A stretch of 64,000 bases of DNA from JAMQKA01 sp031569985. Its GTDB lineage: Bacteria; Bacteroidota; Rhodothermia; Balneolales; Balneolaceae. Positions 53,274-62,367 of the stretch are shown in pieces (position 1 is the first letter of the stretch; the number at the start of each line of letters is the position of its first letter). The notes under the pieces are model-generated. The model was given only the letters and a program-made list of their open reading frames with translations. It did no database searches and was not told the origin of the DNA. The stretch covers positions 224,164 to 288,163 of the forward strand of contig NZ_JAMQKA010000002.1 in NCBI RefSeq assembly GCF_031569985.1. The letters are read 5' to 3'. The position numbers and the translations under genes were made by a program.

Positions 53274-53760
53274 AAATACCACTGACTGTATATTACAATT
53301 TTGAATGAAAATATTGATTTAAAGAAATTATTCATAGAAAAGCCCTTACTTTCAAAGGAATACCCTTTATAAACTCGTGATCGACCAACAAGGTTGGCAG
53401 TTAGAGAATTACTATTCCCCAAGGTAAAAGGAAATGAAAGTTGAAGTTTTTCTATTTTATTAGTAAAAATGTTAGAGCTTACTTATCTGGAAGATAAATG
53501 TTGTTTTTTCTTATTTTTTGAAGTGATTAAGTTTTTCCCTTGCCTGTTTTTGGTTTAGTTGATCGTCAAATAAGATTGAAGTATCGATAGTTTTGGGAAT
53601 ATTGATTTTTTAATGGGATGGTGAATGACCTATCTGGGGATCACAGGAACAGGGGTTTTAAACAGTTAAAACATACAAGATCTGTAAGGAAAGCCTATGA
53701 GCCTTGTAAAAGATAAGGCAGGCACATCAATTTAAAATCTAATAATAGAAGTATGTATTT
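53274..53760. other. Divergent intergenic region before nagB
   Basis: 487 bp, AT-rich, with no open frame of note. It should hold promoters for the minus-strand Gfo/Idh gene and for nagB. I find no CAATCGATTG-type operator and no TTGAT pair in it. Confidence 0.5.
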
Positions 53761-54546
53761 ATGATGGAAAATAGTCTTACGCTCCAGTCCAAAGTCGATT
53801 CTTTAGCGATTAAAGTGTACAGGGATGATACTTCGATGGGTCGGGCCGCCGCATCTTTTGTTGCTGATCAGATAGCAAAGGTCCTGGAACGGAAGGAGTT
53901 TCTAAACCTTATGCTAGCAACAGGAGCATCTCAATTTTCCTTTTTGGAAGCTTTTAAAAAGAACAAGGACATCGAGTGGTCCAGAATACGAACATTTCAT
54001 CTGGACGAATATATAGGGCTGAGCCTTACCCACAAGGCTAGTTTCCGAAAATATTTGCAAGACCGCATTATTGATGACGTGCAGCCTAAAGAAGCTTTTT
54101 TTCTACAGGGCGATACGGAGGATATCCAACAAGAGATTGAGCGGTATGAAAATCTTTTAGAGAAATATCCGATCGATGTGGCCTGTATCGGAATCGGGGA
54201 AAATGGGCACATTGCTTTTAATGATCCTCCAATAGCCGATTTTGAAGATCCTAAAATGGTTAAGGTTGTGGAACTGGACGAACAGTCGCGTCGACAGCAA
54301 GTGGGCGAAGGCTGGTTCAACGGTATTGATGACGTTCCTACGCAAGCACTTTCATTGACTATACCGGCGATTATGGCTAGCGGGGTGATCAGTTGTGTCG
54401 TGCCCGATCGTCGCAAAGCGCAGGCTGTACATAATGCTCTTTATGGGCCGATCAGTACTGATTGTCCCGCTTCTATACTTAGAACCCATGATAACGCTGT
54501 GCTCTTTTTGGATGAGGCATCAGCCGAAGGCTTAAAAGGAAGCTAA
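53761..54546 (+). CDS. nagB: Glucosamine-6-phosphate deaminase
   Basis: 261 residues. MLATGASQFSFLEAF is the phosphate loop, TFHLDEYIGL carries the catalytic Asp, and GIGENGHIAFNDPP is the family signature with the ring-opening His. It converts glucosamine-6-P to fructose-6-P and ammonia in the cytoplasm, completing the NagA-NagB route into glycolysis. Two adjacent ATG codons start the frame. It precedes the Tat-type Gfo/Idh gene by 37 bp and heads the plus-strand oxidoreductase cluster. Confidence 0.93.
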   Translation: MMENSLTLQSKVDSLAIKVYRDDTSMGRAAASFVADQIAKVLERKEFLNLMLATGASQFSFLEAFKKNKDIEWSRIRTFHLDEYIGLSLTHKASFRKYLQDRIIDDVQPKEAFFLQGDTEDIQQEIERYENLLEKYPIDVACIGIGENGHIAFNDPPIADFEDPKMVKVVELDEQSRRQQVGEGWFNGIDDVPTQALSLTIPAIMASGVISCVVPDRRKAQAVHNALYGPISTDCPASILRTHDNAVLFLDEASAEGLKGS

Positions 54547-54583
54547 CACAATTATAACTCAATAGGTAACTAATCAATCGATT

Positions 54584-55918
54584 ATGGAAGATAGGATGAA
54601 ACGGCGAGATTTTATTAAGAAAATTTCAACGCTCGGAGTTGGTGTAGGGCTTGTGGGAAGTAGTGCTCCCCAGGTATTCGCTGGCGGCTCACCCAATGAA
54701 ACGATTGTGGTGGCTGTGATGGGAACAAACAGCCGGGGCGCAGCACTGGCTCAGGGATTTGCAAAGTTGCCGGGGGCTGAGGTTGGCTACATCTGCGATG
54801 TGGACGATAAGGCCATAAAAAATGGAATTGATGCCGTTCGCGAAGGAGGCCAGAAGAGAACGCCAAAGGGCGTTAAGGATTTCCGCCAAGTTCTTGAAAA
54901 CAAGGACCTTGATGTGCTGGCGATTGCGGCACCGGATCATTGGCATACACCAGCCGCCATATTAGCCATGAAAGCGGGCAAGCACGTATATGTTGAAAAG
55001 CCCTGTAGCCATAATCCACGGGAGGGTGAATTGCTGGTTGAAGCTCAACGGAAATATGGTAAGGCCGTTCAGATGGGAAATCAGCGAAGGTCATGGTCGA
55101 ATGTTGTGCAAGGAATCCAAGAGGTTAAAGAAGGTGCAATTGGCAACGCGTATTTTGCGCGAGCATGGTATGCCAACACCCGGGGATCCATCGGTCACGG
55201 AAAGCCTGCGCCGGTACCGTCCGAACTAGATTTTGAGCTCTGGCAGGGTCCTGCACCCCGCAAGGAATATCGTGATAATTTGATCCACTATAACTGGCAC
55301 TGGTTCTGGCACTGGGGGACCGGCGAAATATTGAATAATGGAACTCACTTTGTTGATCTCTGTCGCTGGGGGCTTGAGGTAGACTATCCAGAACAGGTTA
55401 GTTCAAACGGTGGGCGATACGCATACGATGATGACTGGGAGACACCCGATACCCAGATTACCTCATATGATTTTAAAGAAGGGAAGACTATAGCCTGGGA
55501 GGGCAGAAGTTGCAATGGACAGAATATAGAGGGGAATTCAGTCGGAGCCTCTTTTCACGGTACAGATGGGAGTTTGGTTATCCATGGCAATGGGTATTCC
55601 ACCTTCGACAATGATGGTAATAAATTAAAGAGTGTTACGCTTGACAATGAAGATGCCCTGGATACAAGCGGTCCAGGATTTGATCTAGATGCCGATCACC
55701 TCGCCAATTTCAGGGACGCTATCCGTAAGGGCACGGAATTGAATTCGCCCATAGATGACGGGAACATTAGTGTAGTACTTTGCCAGCTCGGAAATATTGC
55801 TCACCGTACCGGCCGAACACTCAACTGTGATGTCGAAACAGGGCGAATTATAGGAGACGAGGAGGCGATGTCGCTTTGGGGAAGGGAGTATGAGCCTGGT
55901 TGGGAGCCTTCCGTTTAA
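54584..55918 (+). CDS. Tat-exported Gfo/Idh/MocA oxidoreductase, copy 1
   Basis: 444 residues; an in-frame ATG 12 bp downstream (MKRRDFIKKIS) may be the real start. MKRRDFIKKISTLGVGVGLV is a twin-arginine signal, so the protein folds with its NAD(P) in the cytoplasm and is exported. HVYVEKPCSHNPREGELLVE holds the EKP catalytic Lys, and QMGNQRRSW and GEILNNGTHFVDLCRW follow. It ends LWGREYEPGWEPSV. Closely similar in motifs to the 58673 copy. Likely a periplasmic sugar (3-)dehydrogenase acting on oligosaccharides. Member of the nagB-to-GH3 run. Confidence 0.92.
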   Translation: MEDRMKRRDFIKKISTLGVGVGLVGSSAPQVFAGGSPNETIVVAVMGTNSRGAALAQGFAKLPGAEVGYICDVDDKAIKNGIDAVREGGQKRTPKGVKDFRQVLENKDLDVLAIAAPDHWHTPAAILAMKAGKHVYVEKPCSHNPREGELLVEAQRKYGKAVQMGNQRRSWSNVVQGIQEVKEGAIGNAYFARAWYANTRGSIGHGKPAPVPSELDFELWQGPAPRKEYRDNLIHYNWHWFWHWGTGEILNNGTHFVDLCRWGLEVDYPEQVSSNGGRYAYDDDWETPDTQITSYDFKEGKTIAWEGRSCNGQNIEGNSVGASFHGTDGSLVIHGNGYSTFDNDGNKLKSVTLDNEDALDTSGPGFDLDADHLANFRDAIRKGTELNSPIDDGNISVVLCQLGNIAHRTGRTLNCDVETGRIIGDEEAMSLWGREYEPGWEPSV

Positions 55919-56034
55919 ATGCTAATAGGCCGTTGTCTCAACAATGCATTTGGGAGATTTCATAACGGCTGGAATGCACTGTCCCATAAATTATAATTTG
56001 TCAATTTTAAAGAAATAAAATGGACGAAATCATT

Positions 56035-57057
56035 ATGAATACCTCAGTGGATCGGAAAGATTTTCTAAAAATGGCTGCTTCGGCTGGGCTTGGCCTGAGT
56101 ATAAAAGGACCGGTAGCTTTATGGGGCAAAAAATCAGAAAATATTGAAATGAGATTGGGAATTATTGGCTTGGATACCTCACACAGCATTGCGTTTACTG
56201 AAGCGCTCAATGATCCAAATGTTAATTCTGATCTGGCAGGATTTCCGGTGGTGGCAGCCTATCCCAAAGGTAGTTTAACAATAGAATCCAGCTACAGTAG
56301 AATACCAAAGTATACCGAGCAGGTACAGGATTTAGGCGTAGAAATTGTTGATTCAATTGATGAATTGCTTGAAAAGGTTGATGCCGTTTTGTTGGAAACA
56401 AATGACGGAAACCGTCACTTGGAGCAGGTTCTTCCCGTATTTAAATCAGGAACTCCTGTATTTATCGACAAGCCGATAGCAGGGTCGCTTGAAGATGCAA
56501 TCGCAATATTTGATGCTTCAGAGCGCTATGGCATCCCTACATTCTGTTCATCATCGCTGCGGTACATGGAAAATGCCCAGGCGATACGGAAAGGGGAGAA
56601 AATTGGGAAGGTTACCGGTGCCGATACCTATAGCCCCGCGACGCTGGAGAAGTCACATCCCGACCTATATTGGTATGGTATTCATGGCGTGGAAACCCTC
56701 TTTACAGTGATGGGGACCGGTTGTGAAAGTATTACTCGTGTCCATACAGAAGATACCGATGTAGTTGTTGGAACATGGGAAGATGGCAGGATAGGAACCT
56801 TCCGCGGGCGACGATCCGGCAATCATAGCTATGGAGGGACAGCATTTGGGGAGGAAGGTGAAGCCCAAGTTGGACCTTATACCGGATACAGGCCTTTATT
56901 AGTGGAGATCATTAAATTTTTTCGAACAGGTGTTCCCCCGGTAAGTAAGGAGGAAATATTGGAGATATATACCTTTATGGAAGCAGCCGATGAAAGCAAA
57001 CGCAGGGGCGGCCTCGAGGTATCTATGGAAGAAGTTTTCGAGAAGGCGGCTGGCTAG
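56035..57057 (+). CDS. Gfo/Idh/MocA-family oxidoreductase with Tat-like N terminus
   Basis: About 340 residues from the ATG at 56035; an ATG at 56020 is also in frame. DRKDFLKMAASAGLGLSI resembles a Tat signal with Asp-Arg-Lys instead of twin Arg, so export is doubtful. The Rossmann start MRLGIIGLDTSHSIAF lacks a normal GxGxxG, and the catalytic motif is FIDKPIAGS (DKP rather than EKP). SSLRYMENAQAIRKGEK and WYGIHGVETLFTVMG follow. It is a divergent family member and may be a non-dehydrogenase. It lies 116 bp after copy 1. Confidence 0.85.
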   Translation: MNTSVDRKDFLKMAASAGLGLSIKGPVALWGKKSENIEMRLGIIGLDTSHSIAFTEALNDPNVNSDLAGFPVVAAYPKGSLTIESSYSRIPKYTEQVQDLGVEIVDSIDELLEKVDAVLLETNDGNRHLEQVLPVFKSGTPVFIDKPIAGSLEDAIAIFDASERYGIPTFCSSSLRYMENAQAIRKGEKIGKVTGADTYSPATLEKSHPDLYWYGIHGVETLFTVMGTGCESITRVHTEDTDVVVGTWEDGRIGTFRGRRSGNHSYGGTAFGEEGEAQVGPYTGYRPLLVEIIKFFRTGVPPVSKEEILEIYTFMEAADESKRRGGLEVSMEEVFEKAAG

Positions 57058-57143
57058 AAGCCGAATGGTACAATAACCGATCACAAAGTTTAGGTTTACC
57101 ATGCAATAGTTCTCATATGTATTATGGCAAAAAAATTTTTGAC

Positions 57144-57165
57144 TAAATGCAATCGATTGCATTTA
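57144..57165. promoter_or_regulatory. 22-bp LacI-type operator before tandem DUF1080 gene
   Basis: Perfect palindrome TAAATGCAATC / GATTGCATTTA with central CG, 105 bp upstream of the 57270 start. It contains CAATCGATTGCATT, identical to 33230-33243 before susC. Likely bound by the LacI protein at 31888-32913. Confidence 0.75.
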
Positions 57166-57269
57166 TTAATAGTCAATCGTCGGGTGGAAAGGGATGCAAG
57201 GTGAGTATTCCTGTCTCCTTTAATTCAAGCATATTGCTACCATAAAAATTAACAAATCTATTTTTTGAT

Positions 57270-58649
57270 ATGCGTTTACAAACTACAGTTCTCTTTTTTT
57301 TACTGCTACTAACACCTTTATTTCTGCAGGCTCAGGCGGATGGATGGGTCGATCTATTTGATGGAGAAACACTAAACGGCTGGTCTCAAAAAGGTGGCAA
57401 TGCTCCCTATGCAGTCCAGGATGGAATGATTGTCGGCAAAACTATTAGTAATGAAGAGAATTCATTTCTGACTACTAACGACGAATATGACGATTTTATC
57501 CTTGAGTTCGAGGTATGGGTTGATCCTCAGGTTAACAGCGGCGTACAGATTCGAAGTCTGAGTTCTCCTGATTATCGGGATGGCCGAGTACATGGCTACC
57601 AAGTCGAATTAGATCCTTCACAACGTGCCTGGTCTGGCGGGATCTATGATGAGGCACGCCGCGGATGGCTCTATCCAATTACGCAAAGTGAGAAATCTCA
57701 AGAGGCGTTTAAAAATGGCCAATGGAATAAGATTCGGGTGGAAGCAATAGGAAATTCAATAAATACTTGGATCAACGACGTTCAGTGTGCCCGTCTTGTA
57801 GATGATATGACTGCCAAAGGTTTCATCGCTCTCCAAGTGCATTATCCCTATATGGAAGAGATGGTAGGTGGCAAGATAAAATGGCGCAATATAAAGATCC
57901 GTACTAAAAACCTTGAAGAAAACCGACGCAAACCTGACACGCAGGTTAAAGAAATCAGTTATCTGAAAAATGAACTGACCGAACTGGAAAAACGTCATGG
58001 CTGGCGCTTGCTCTGGAATGGCAAAACGAGTTATGGCTGGCGCGGAGCAAAAATCGATCATTTCCCCAAAAGTGGATGGGAAATGAGTGACGGGATACTC
58101 ACCATACAGGAAACCGATGGTGGGGAGTCCACGGGACCTGGTGATATTGTAACCCAAAATGAGTTTAGCAATTTTGAACTTGAACTCGAATTTAAAATCT
58201 CCAAGGGAGCTAATAGCGGGATAAAGTATTTTGTAGATCCAGAACTTAATCAGGGTCCCGGTTCGGCTATCGGAGCGGAGTTCCAGATTTTGGATGATGA
58301 AAACCATCCAGATGCCAACGCAGGTATAGCCGGAAACCGTAAGGTGGGTTCTCTTTACGACCTGATTGCGGCTCGTAACCTATCAGTTCCTAGTAGGGGT
58401 AAGCCTTTTAATGGTGTTGGCCAGTGGAATAAGGCACGTATCGTCTCCAAAGACGGGCATGTTGAACACTGGCTCAACAATATAAAAGTAGTCGAATATG
58501 ATCGGTTTTCCCAGATGTTTACAGCACTGGTAGCATACAGCAAATATCAGAAGTGGGAAGATTTCGGGCAGTGGCCACAGGGACACATACTGCTGCAGGA
58601 TCATGGAAACGAGGTACACTATCGAAGTATAAAAGTTCGAGAATTTTAA
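57270..58649 (+). CDS. Secreted tandem DUF1080 protein (3-keto-glycoside hydrolase-like)
   Basis: 459 residues with a Sec signal (LFFLLLLTPLFLQAQA, cleavage near residue 23). Two DUF1080 domains: about 25-212 (DGWVDLFDGETLNGW, QVNSGVQIRSLSS, RVHGYQVELDPSQRAWSGGI) and about 243-459 (GWRLLWNGKTSYGWRG, ISKGANSGIKYFVD, GAEFQILDDENHPDA). Domain 2 reads GAEFQILDD, the variant seen in plant-polymer and planctomycete proteins. No lipobox, so periplasmic or secreted. A LacI-type operator lies 105 bp upstream. It overlaps nothing and is 24 bp before the next Gfo/Idh gene, likely one transcript. Confidence 0.9.
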   Translation: MRLQTTVLFFLLLLTPLFLQAQADGWVDLFDGETLNGWSQKGGNAPYAVQDGMIVGKTISNEENSFLTTNDEYDDFILEFEVWVDPQVNSGVQIRSLSSPDYRDGRVHGYQVELDPSQRAWSGGIYDEARRGWLYPITQSEKSQEAFKNGQWNKIRVEAIGNSINTWINDVQCARLVDDMTAKGFIALQVHYPYMEEMVGGKIKWRNIKIRTKNLEENRRKPDTQVKEISYLKNELTELEKRHGWRLLWNGKTSYGWRGAKIDHFPKSGWEMSDGILTIQETDGGESTGPGDIVTQNEFSNFELELEFKISKGANSGIKYFVDPELNQGPGSAIGAEFQILDDENHPDANAGIAGNRKVGSLYDLIAARNLSVPSRGKPFNGVGQWNKARIVSKDGHVEHWLNNIKVVEYDRFSQMFTALVAYSKYQKWEDFGQWPQGHILLQDHGNEVHYRSIKVREF

Positions 58650-58672
58650 AAATTAACTTAAAAGGAAATATT

Positions 58673-59998
58673 ATGGGATCACGAAAAGATTTTATCAAAA
58701 AAACGACATTTGGAGCAGGTGGTCTTGCTATGGGCCTCTCAGCCAAAAGTTATGGCCGGGTGCTAGGAGCCAATGATCGTATTCATGTAGCATTCATGGG
58801 CTGTGGTCGACGTGTTGGGGCCTACTATGAAAGCTTGTCGGAACCTTTTAACACCGAACTGTCCTATATCTGTGATGTAAAGCAAAGCCAGCGAGAAAGG
58901 GTCGCAAATGATCTGAAGGAAAACTTGTCTTATTCTCCAAAACTGACAGATGATATTCGTCGGGTACTCGATGATTCTAATGTTGATGCCATATTTAATG
59001 CCACTCCTGATCACTGGCATGCTCCCGGTGCGATTATGGCATTGAAAGCCGGCAAGCATGTGTATGTGGAAAAGCCGTGCAGTCACAATCCACGTGAAAG
59101 TGAGTTGCTGGTTGAAGCTCAGAAAAAATATGATAAAGTGGTTCAAATGGGTAACCAGCAGCGTTCCGCCCCGCATACTATTGAAATTATAGATGAGATC
59201 CACAATGGTGTCATCGGTCATGCTTATAAAGCTGTAGCATTTTACAGTAATCGCCGGGGAGAAGTACCTAATCGCTCTCAGCAAGCTCCGCCCTCAGATT
59301 TGAATTGGGAGCTGTTCCAAGGTCCGGCTCCAAGAGAGGCCTACCATCACAATACTTGGGACTACAACTGGCACTGGTACGGCTGGAAATGGGGTACGGC
59401 CGAAACCGGTAACAACGCCACCCACGAGGTGGATGTCGCCCGGTGGGCTCTGCAGGTAGATTATCCAAAACATATTTTTGTAGATGCTGACAAGCAGCAC
59501 TACCCTGAGGACGGTTGGACGATGTATGACACCATGTATGCTACGTTTGAATTTCCTGGTGAGAAAGTTATCAACTGGGATGGTAAAAGTCGTAACGGGC
59601 TCGACACGTATGGCAGTGGTCGAGGAACGATTATTTATGGTACCGAAGGCTCAGTATTTGTTAATCGTGGTGAATACAAATTATACGATCGTGCTGGTGA
59701 TTTAGTACGCGAGAAATCCTCAGGCGGTAGTGAGCAGGGCACAGCACTAGGCGGTGGCGGCAGCATGTCAACACGGCATGTGGCCAACTTCTTGCAAAAC
59801 ATACGAGGAGAGGCTGACCAGCAGAACTCACCGATTGATGAAGGTGCCAAAAGTGTGCACATGTGTCACTTGGCAAATATTGCATGGCGTACTGGCAAAT
59901 CTTTTGATGTGGATACCTCAACCGGTCATGCCTATGATCGCAAAGCCATGGAGCTTTGGGGGAGAGACTATGAGCCTGGTTGGGAACCGAAAATTTAA
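58673..59998 (+). CDS. Tat-exported Gfo/Idh/MocA oxidoreductase, copy 2
   Basis: 441 residues. AAAGGAAAT precedes the ATG at 58673; the frame opens upstream into the DUF1080 gene but family similarity starts at MGSRKDFIKKTTFGAGGLAM, a Tat-like signal with Ser-Arg-Lys. HVYVEKPCSHNPRESELLVE carries the catalytic Lys; QMGNQQRSAP and NNATHEVDVARWAL follow, and the end LWGRDYEPGWEPKI is nearly that of copy 1. A periplasmic sugar dehydrogenase partner of the upstream DUF1080 protein is the natural reading. A terminator at 60023 follows. Confidence 0.92.
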   Translation: MGSRKDFIKKTTFGAGGLAMGLSAKSYGRVLGANDRIHVAFMGCGRRVGAYYESLSEPFNTELSYICDVKQSQRERVANDLKENLSYSPKLTDDIRRVLDDSNVDAIFNATPDHWHAPGAIMALKAGKHVYVEKPCSHNPRESELLVEAQKKYDKVVQMGNQQRSAPHTIEIIDEIHNGVIGHAYKAVAFYSNRRGEVPNRSQQAPPSDLNWELFQGPAPREAYHHNTWDYNWHWYGWKWGTAETGNNATHEVDVARWALQVDYPKHIFVDADKQHYPEDGWTMYDTMYATFEFPGEKVINWDGKSRNGLDTYGSGRGTIIYGTEGSVFVNRGEYKLYDRAGDLVREKSSGGSEQGTALGGGGSMSTRHVANFLQNIRGEADQQNSPIDEGAKSVHMCHLANIAWRTGKSFDVDTSTGHAYDRKAMELWGRDYEPGWEPKI

Positions 59999-60022
59999 AA
60001 TTAGAATATTCGGTAGAGTGTG

Positions 60023-60057
60023 GGCCAAGTATGCATAGTCTGTATGCTTGGCCTTTT
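60023..60057 (+). terminator. Rho-independent terminator after Gfo/Idh copy 2
   Basis: Stem GGCCAAG / CTTGGCC around an 17-nt loop that itself can pair, followed by TTTT. It lies 25 bp after the 59998 stop. Confidence 0.75.
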
Positions 60058-60103
60058 AATAAAGCGCAACAATACAATCTGATACTCATAAGAGATATCC
60101 CAT

Positions 60104-62161
60104 ATGAAAATATTCAGTTCAAAATATGGCTCGGTAGTTATAATTGGTGCTATTCTATCACTTGTAGGTATTAGAATGCTATCGGTACCTGTACAGACCC
60201 AACCGGTTCAGCAGTCATTGGAGGCGCGCGGATCTGAGTATATCTATAAGGATGGCCTGCAGTTCAAGGACCTGAATAAAAATGGAGCTCTTGATCCCTA
60301 TGAAGACTGGCGCCTGCCCGTACAAGACCGTGTGGATGACCTGTTGTCACAGATGACCATCGAGGAGAAAGCGGGCATGATGCTCATAAATACGCTAAAT
60401 GCAGAAGCGGATGGGCGTCTTTCGGATCGTGCAGTTCGTTATATCAATGAGGAAAAAATGACTCGTTTTATCTTCCGGAATCCTGTAACCAGTACTCCTG
60501 ATAATTCAGAAGACCTGGGATGGGGAGGCGCTGAGATTACTCCATACCAAGCTGCCCAGTTCATGAACCTGATGCAGGAGATGGCCGAATCCACCCGATT
60601 GGGTATTCCGGTACTGTTTAAATCCAACGCCCGGAATCATTATGATCAGAATGCAAAAGCGGGCATTAATGTATCAGCTGGCTCTTTTTCCGAATGGCCT
60701 AAAGAGGCGGGTTTGGCCGCTACGCGTGATATGGACCTCATCGCTGATTTCGCCCAGACTATGAGAAGCGAGTGGACAGTAATTGGGCTAAGAAGCATGT
60801 ATGGATATATGGCAGATCTTGCCACAGAGCCGCGTTGGTATCGGGTCCATGAGACCTTCACCGAAGACGCTGATTTGGCTACCGATATCATCCGAATTTT
60901 GGTCGAAAACTTGCAGGAAGAAAAGCTTAATGCAAATAGTATTGCGCTAACTCTTAAGCATTTCCCGGGTGGTGGTCCCCAGGAAGGGGGCGGAGATCCC
61001 CATTACGAATATGGTAAGAACCAGGCCTATCCGTCGGGTAATTTTGACTATCACCTGAAGCCATTTAAGGCGGCTATCAATGCGGATGTCTCTGCTATCA
61101 TGCCGTATTATGGCATACCCATCGGGCAGAAATACAAGCCGAATGATGTGGGGATGGCGTTTTCCCGGGGTATTGTTACAGAACTACTGAGAAATGAACT
61201 CGATTTTGAGGGTTATGTTAATTCTGATACGGGCATCATCGGCGAACGTGCGTGGGGTCTGGAGGATCAAAGTATAGATGAACAACTTGCTGTCGCTATT
61301 GGTGCAGGAACAGATGTACTGTCAGGTTTTGATGACAAGGATGTGATACTGGATCTCCTTAACAAGGGAGAAATAACCGAGGACCGGGTGGACATCTCAG
61401 TCCGTAGACTTCTGAGAGAGCAGTTTGAACTCGGATTATTTGAAGATCCTTTTGTTGATCCGGATCGCGCGGCGTACCTGGTTGGTAACCGTGTCTATCA
61501 AGCCAAAGCGGAAGAGGCACAGCGAAAATCGATCGTCTTGCTGGAAAATAAGAATGGTCTATTACCTATAGCGTCTCCTACAGAAGAGAAGCCTGTTTTA
61601 TTATATACAATGGGTATGGATCCGGACGTAGTAAGCCATGAAAGATGGAATGGGTATGAGGTCGTTTCAGGGGATTACAGTTCCCAGCTGGGAGAAACGC
61701 GACCCGGAATACCAGAAGATACTGATTATGCGATTATTAGAGTTAATGTGATCAATAAAGGCGCCGGGATGTTTGGGGGAGCGATACCGGAAGAATTGGA
61801 TATGCTGGCATTCTCCGATATGGTTGGGGCAAAATCGTGGGAAGTGTCACCCTCGGTGGAAGATATTCGGGCCGTCATGGAAGAGGTCGGTTCTGAAAAA
61901 ACTATCCTTTCCATTTACTTTCGCCAGCCGTTCGTAATAGATCAGGCCAGCGGCATGAGGGATGCCGGGGCTATACTCGCCACGTTTGGTGTACGGGATG
62001 CAGCCATTATGGATATATTGACAGGAAATTACCCGCCTGAGGGGAAACTGCCATTTGCCCTTGCTAACAGTCCGGAGGCTATTATAGAGCAGGCTCCGGA
62101 TGCTCCCGGATATCCTGAAGAGTATACCCTATATCCTTTTGGCTATGGTTTGAGCTATTAA
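60104..62161 (+). CDS. Glycoside hydrolase family 3 protein (beta-glucosidase/exo-glucosidase-like)
   Basis: 685 residues. A signal-anchor helix (about 8-28) exports it. The GH3 N-terminal barrel follows: MTIEEKAGMMLI near 84, KHFPGGGPQEGGGDPHYEYG from 285, and GYVNSDTGII with nucleophile candidate Asp375. The second domain (about 480-685) ends YPFGYGLSY as in beta-glucosidases, with DIRAVMEEVGSEKTILSIYF. It is an exo-acting beta-glycosidase in the periplasm. Chemistry on GlcNAc is possible but not shown, because the NagZ His/Asp dyad motif is not seen. It follows the terminator, so it has its own promoter. Confidence 0.9.
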   Translation: MKIFSSKYGSVVIIGAILSLVGIRMLSVPVQTQPVQQSLEARGSEYIYKDGLQFKDLNKNGALDPYEDWRLPVQDRVDDLLSQMTIEEKAGMMLINTLNAEADGRLSDRAVRYINEEKMTRFIFRNPVTSTPDNSEDLGWGGAEITPYQAAQFMNLMQEMAESTRLGIPVLFKSNARNHYDQNAKAGINVSAGSFSEWPKEAGLAATRDMDLIADFAQTMRSEWTVIGLRSMYGYMADLATEPRWYRVHETFTEDADLATDIIRILVENLQEEKLNANSIALTLKHFPGGGPQEGGGDPHYEYGKNQAYPSGNFDYHLKPFKAAINADVSAIMPYYGIPIGQKYKPNDVGMAFSRGIVTELLRNELDFEGYVNSDTGIIGERAWGLEDQSIDEQLAVAIGAGTDVLSGFDDKDVILDLLNKGEITEDRVDISVRRLLREQFELGLFEDPFVDPDRAAYLVGNRVYQAKAEEAQRKSIVLLENKNGLLPIASPTEEKPVLLYTMGMDPDVVSHERWNGYEVVSGDYSSQLGETRPGIPEDTDYAIIRVNVINKGAGMFGGAIPEELDMLAFSDMVGAKSWEVSPSVEDIRAVMEEVGSEKTILSIYFRQPFVIDQASGMRDAGAILATFGVRDAAIMDILTGNYPPEGKLPFALANSPEAIIEQAPDAPGYPEEYTLYPFGYGLSY

Positions 62162-62367
62162 ATGGTTCGGCAATTTTAAAGCTAAAACTGTAGGATAGAT
62201 TACAAAGAAACAAAAACCGATTTATTTGATCTTTATAAATGATTTCAAGCCTTCATATTCATCTAGAGTATACCTTTTTGTATTGATCGAAATGGGCTAC
62301 GATTTTGAAAATCAACAAAATTATTTGAACTAAAACTTTGGTTGAAAAACTATTTAAACAATTTGAT

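Noticed and set aside
54573..54583. AATCGATT just before the 54584 start as a third LacI operator
   Set aside because: Only 8 bp of the core match, arms do not continue the palindrome, and it touches the start codon; likely chance.
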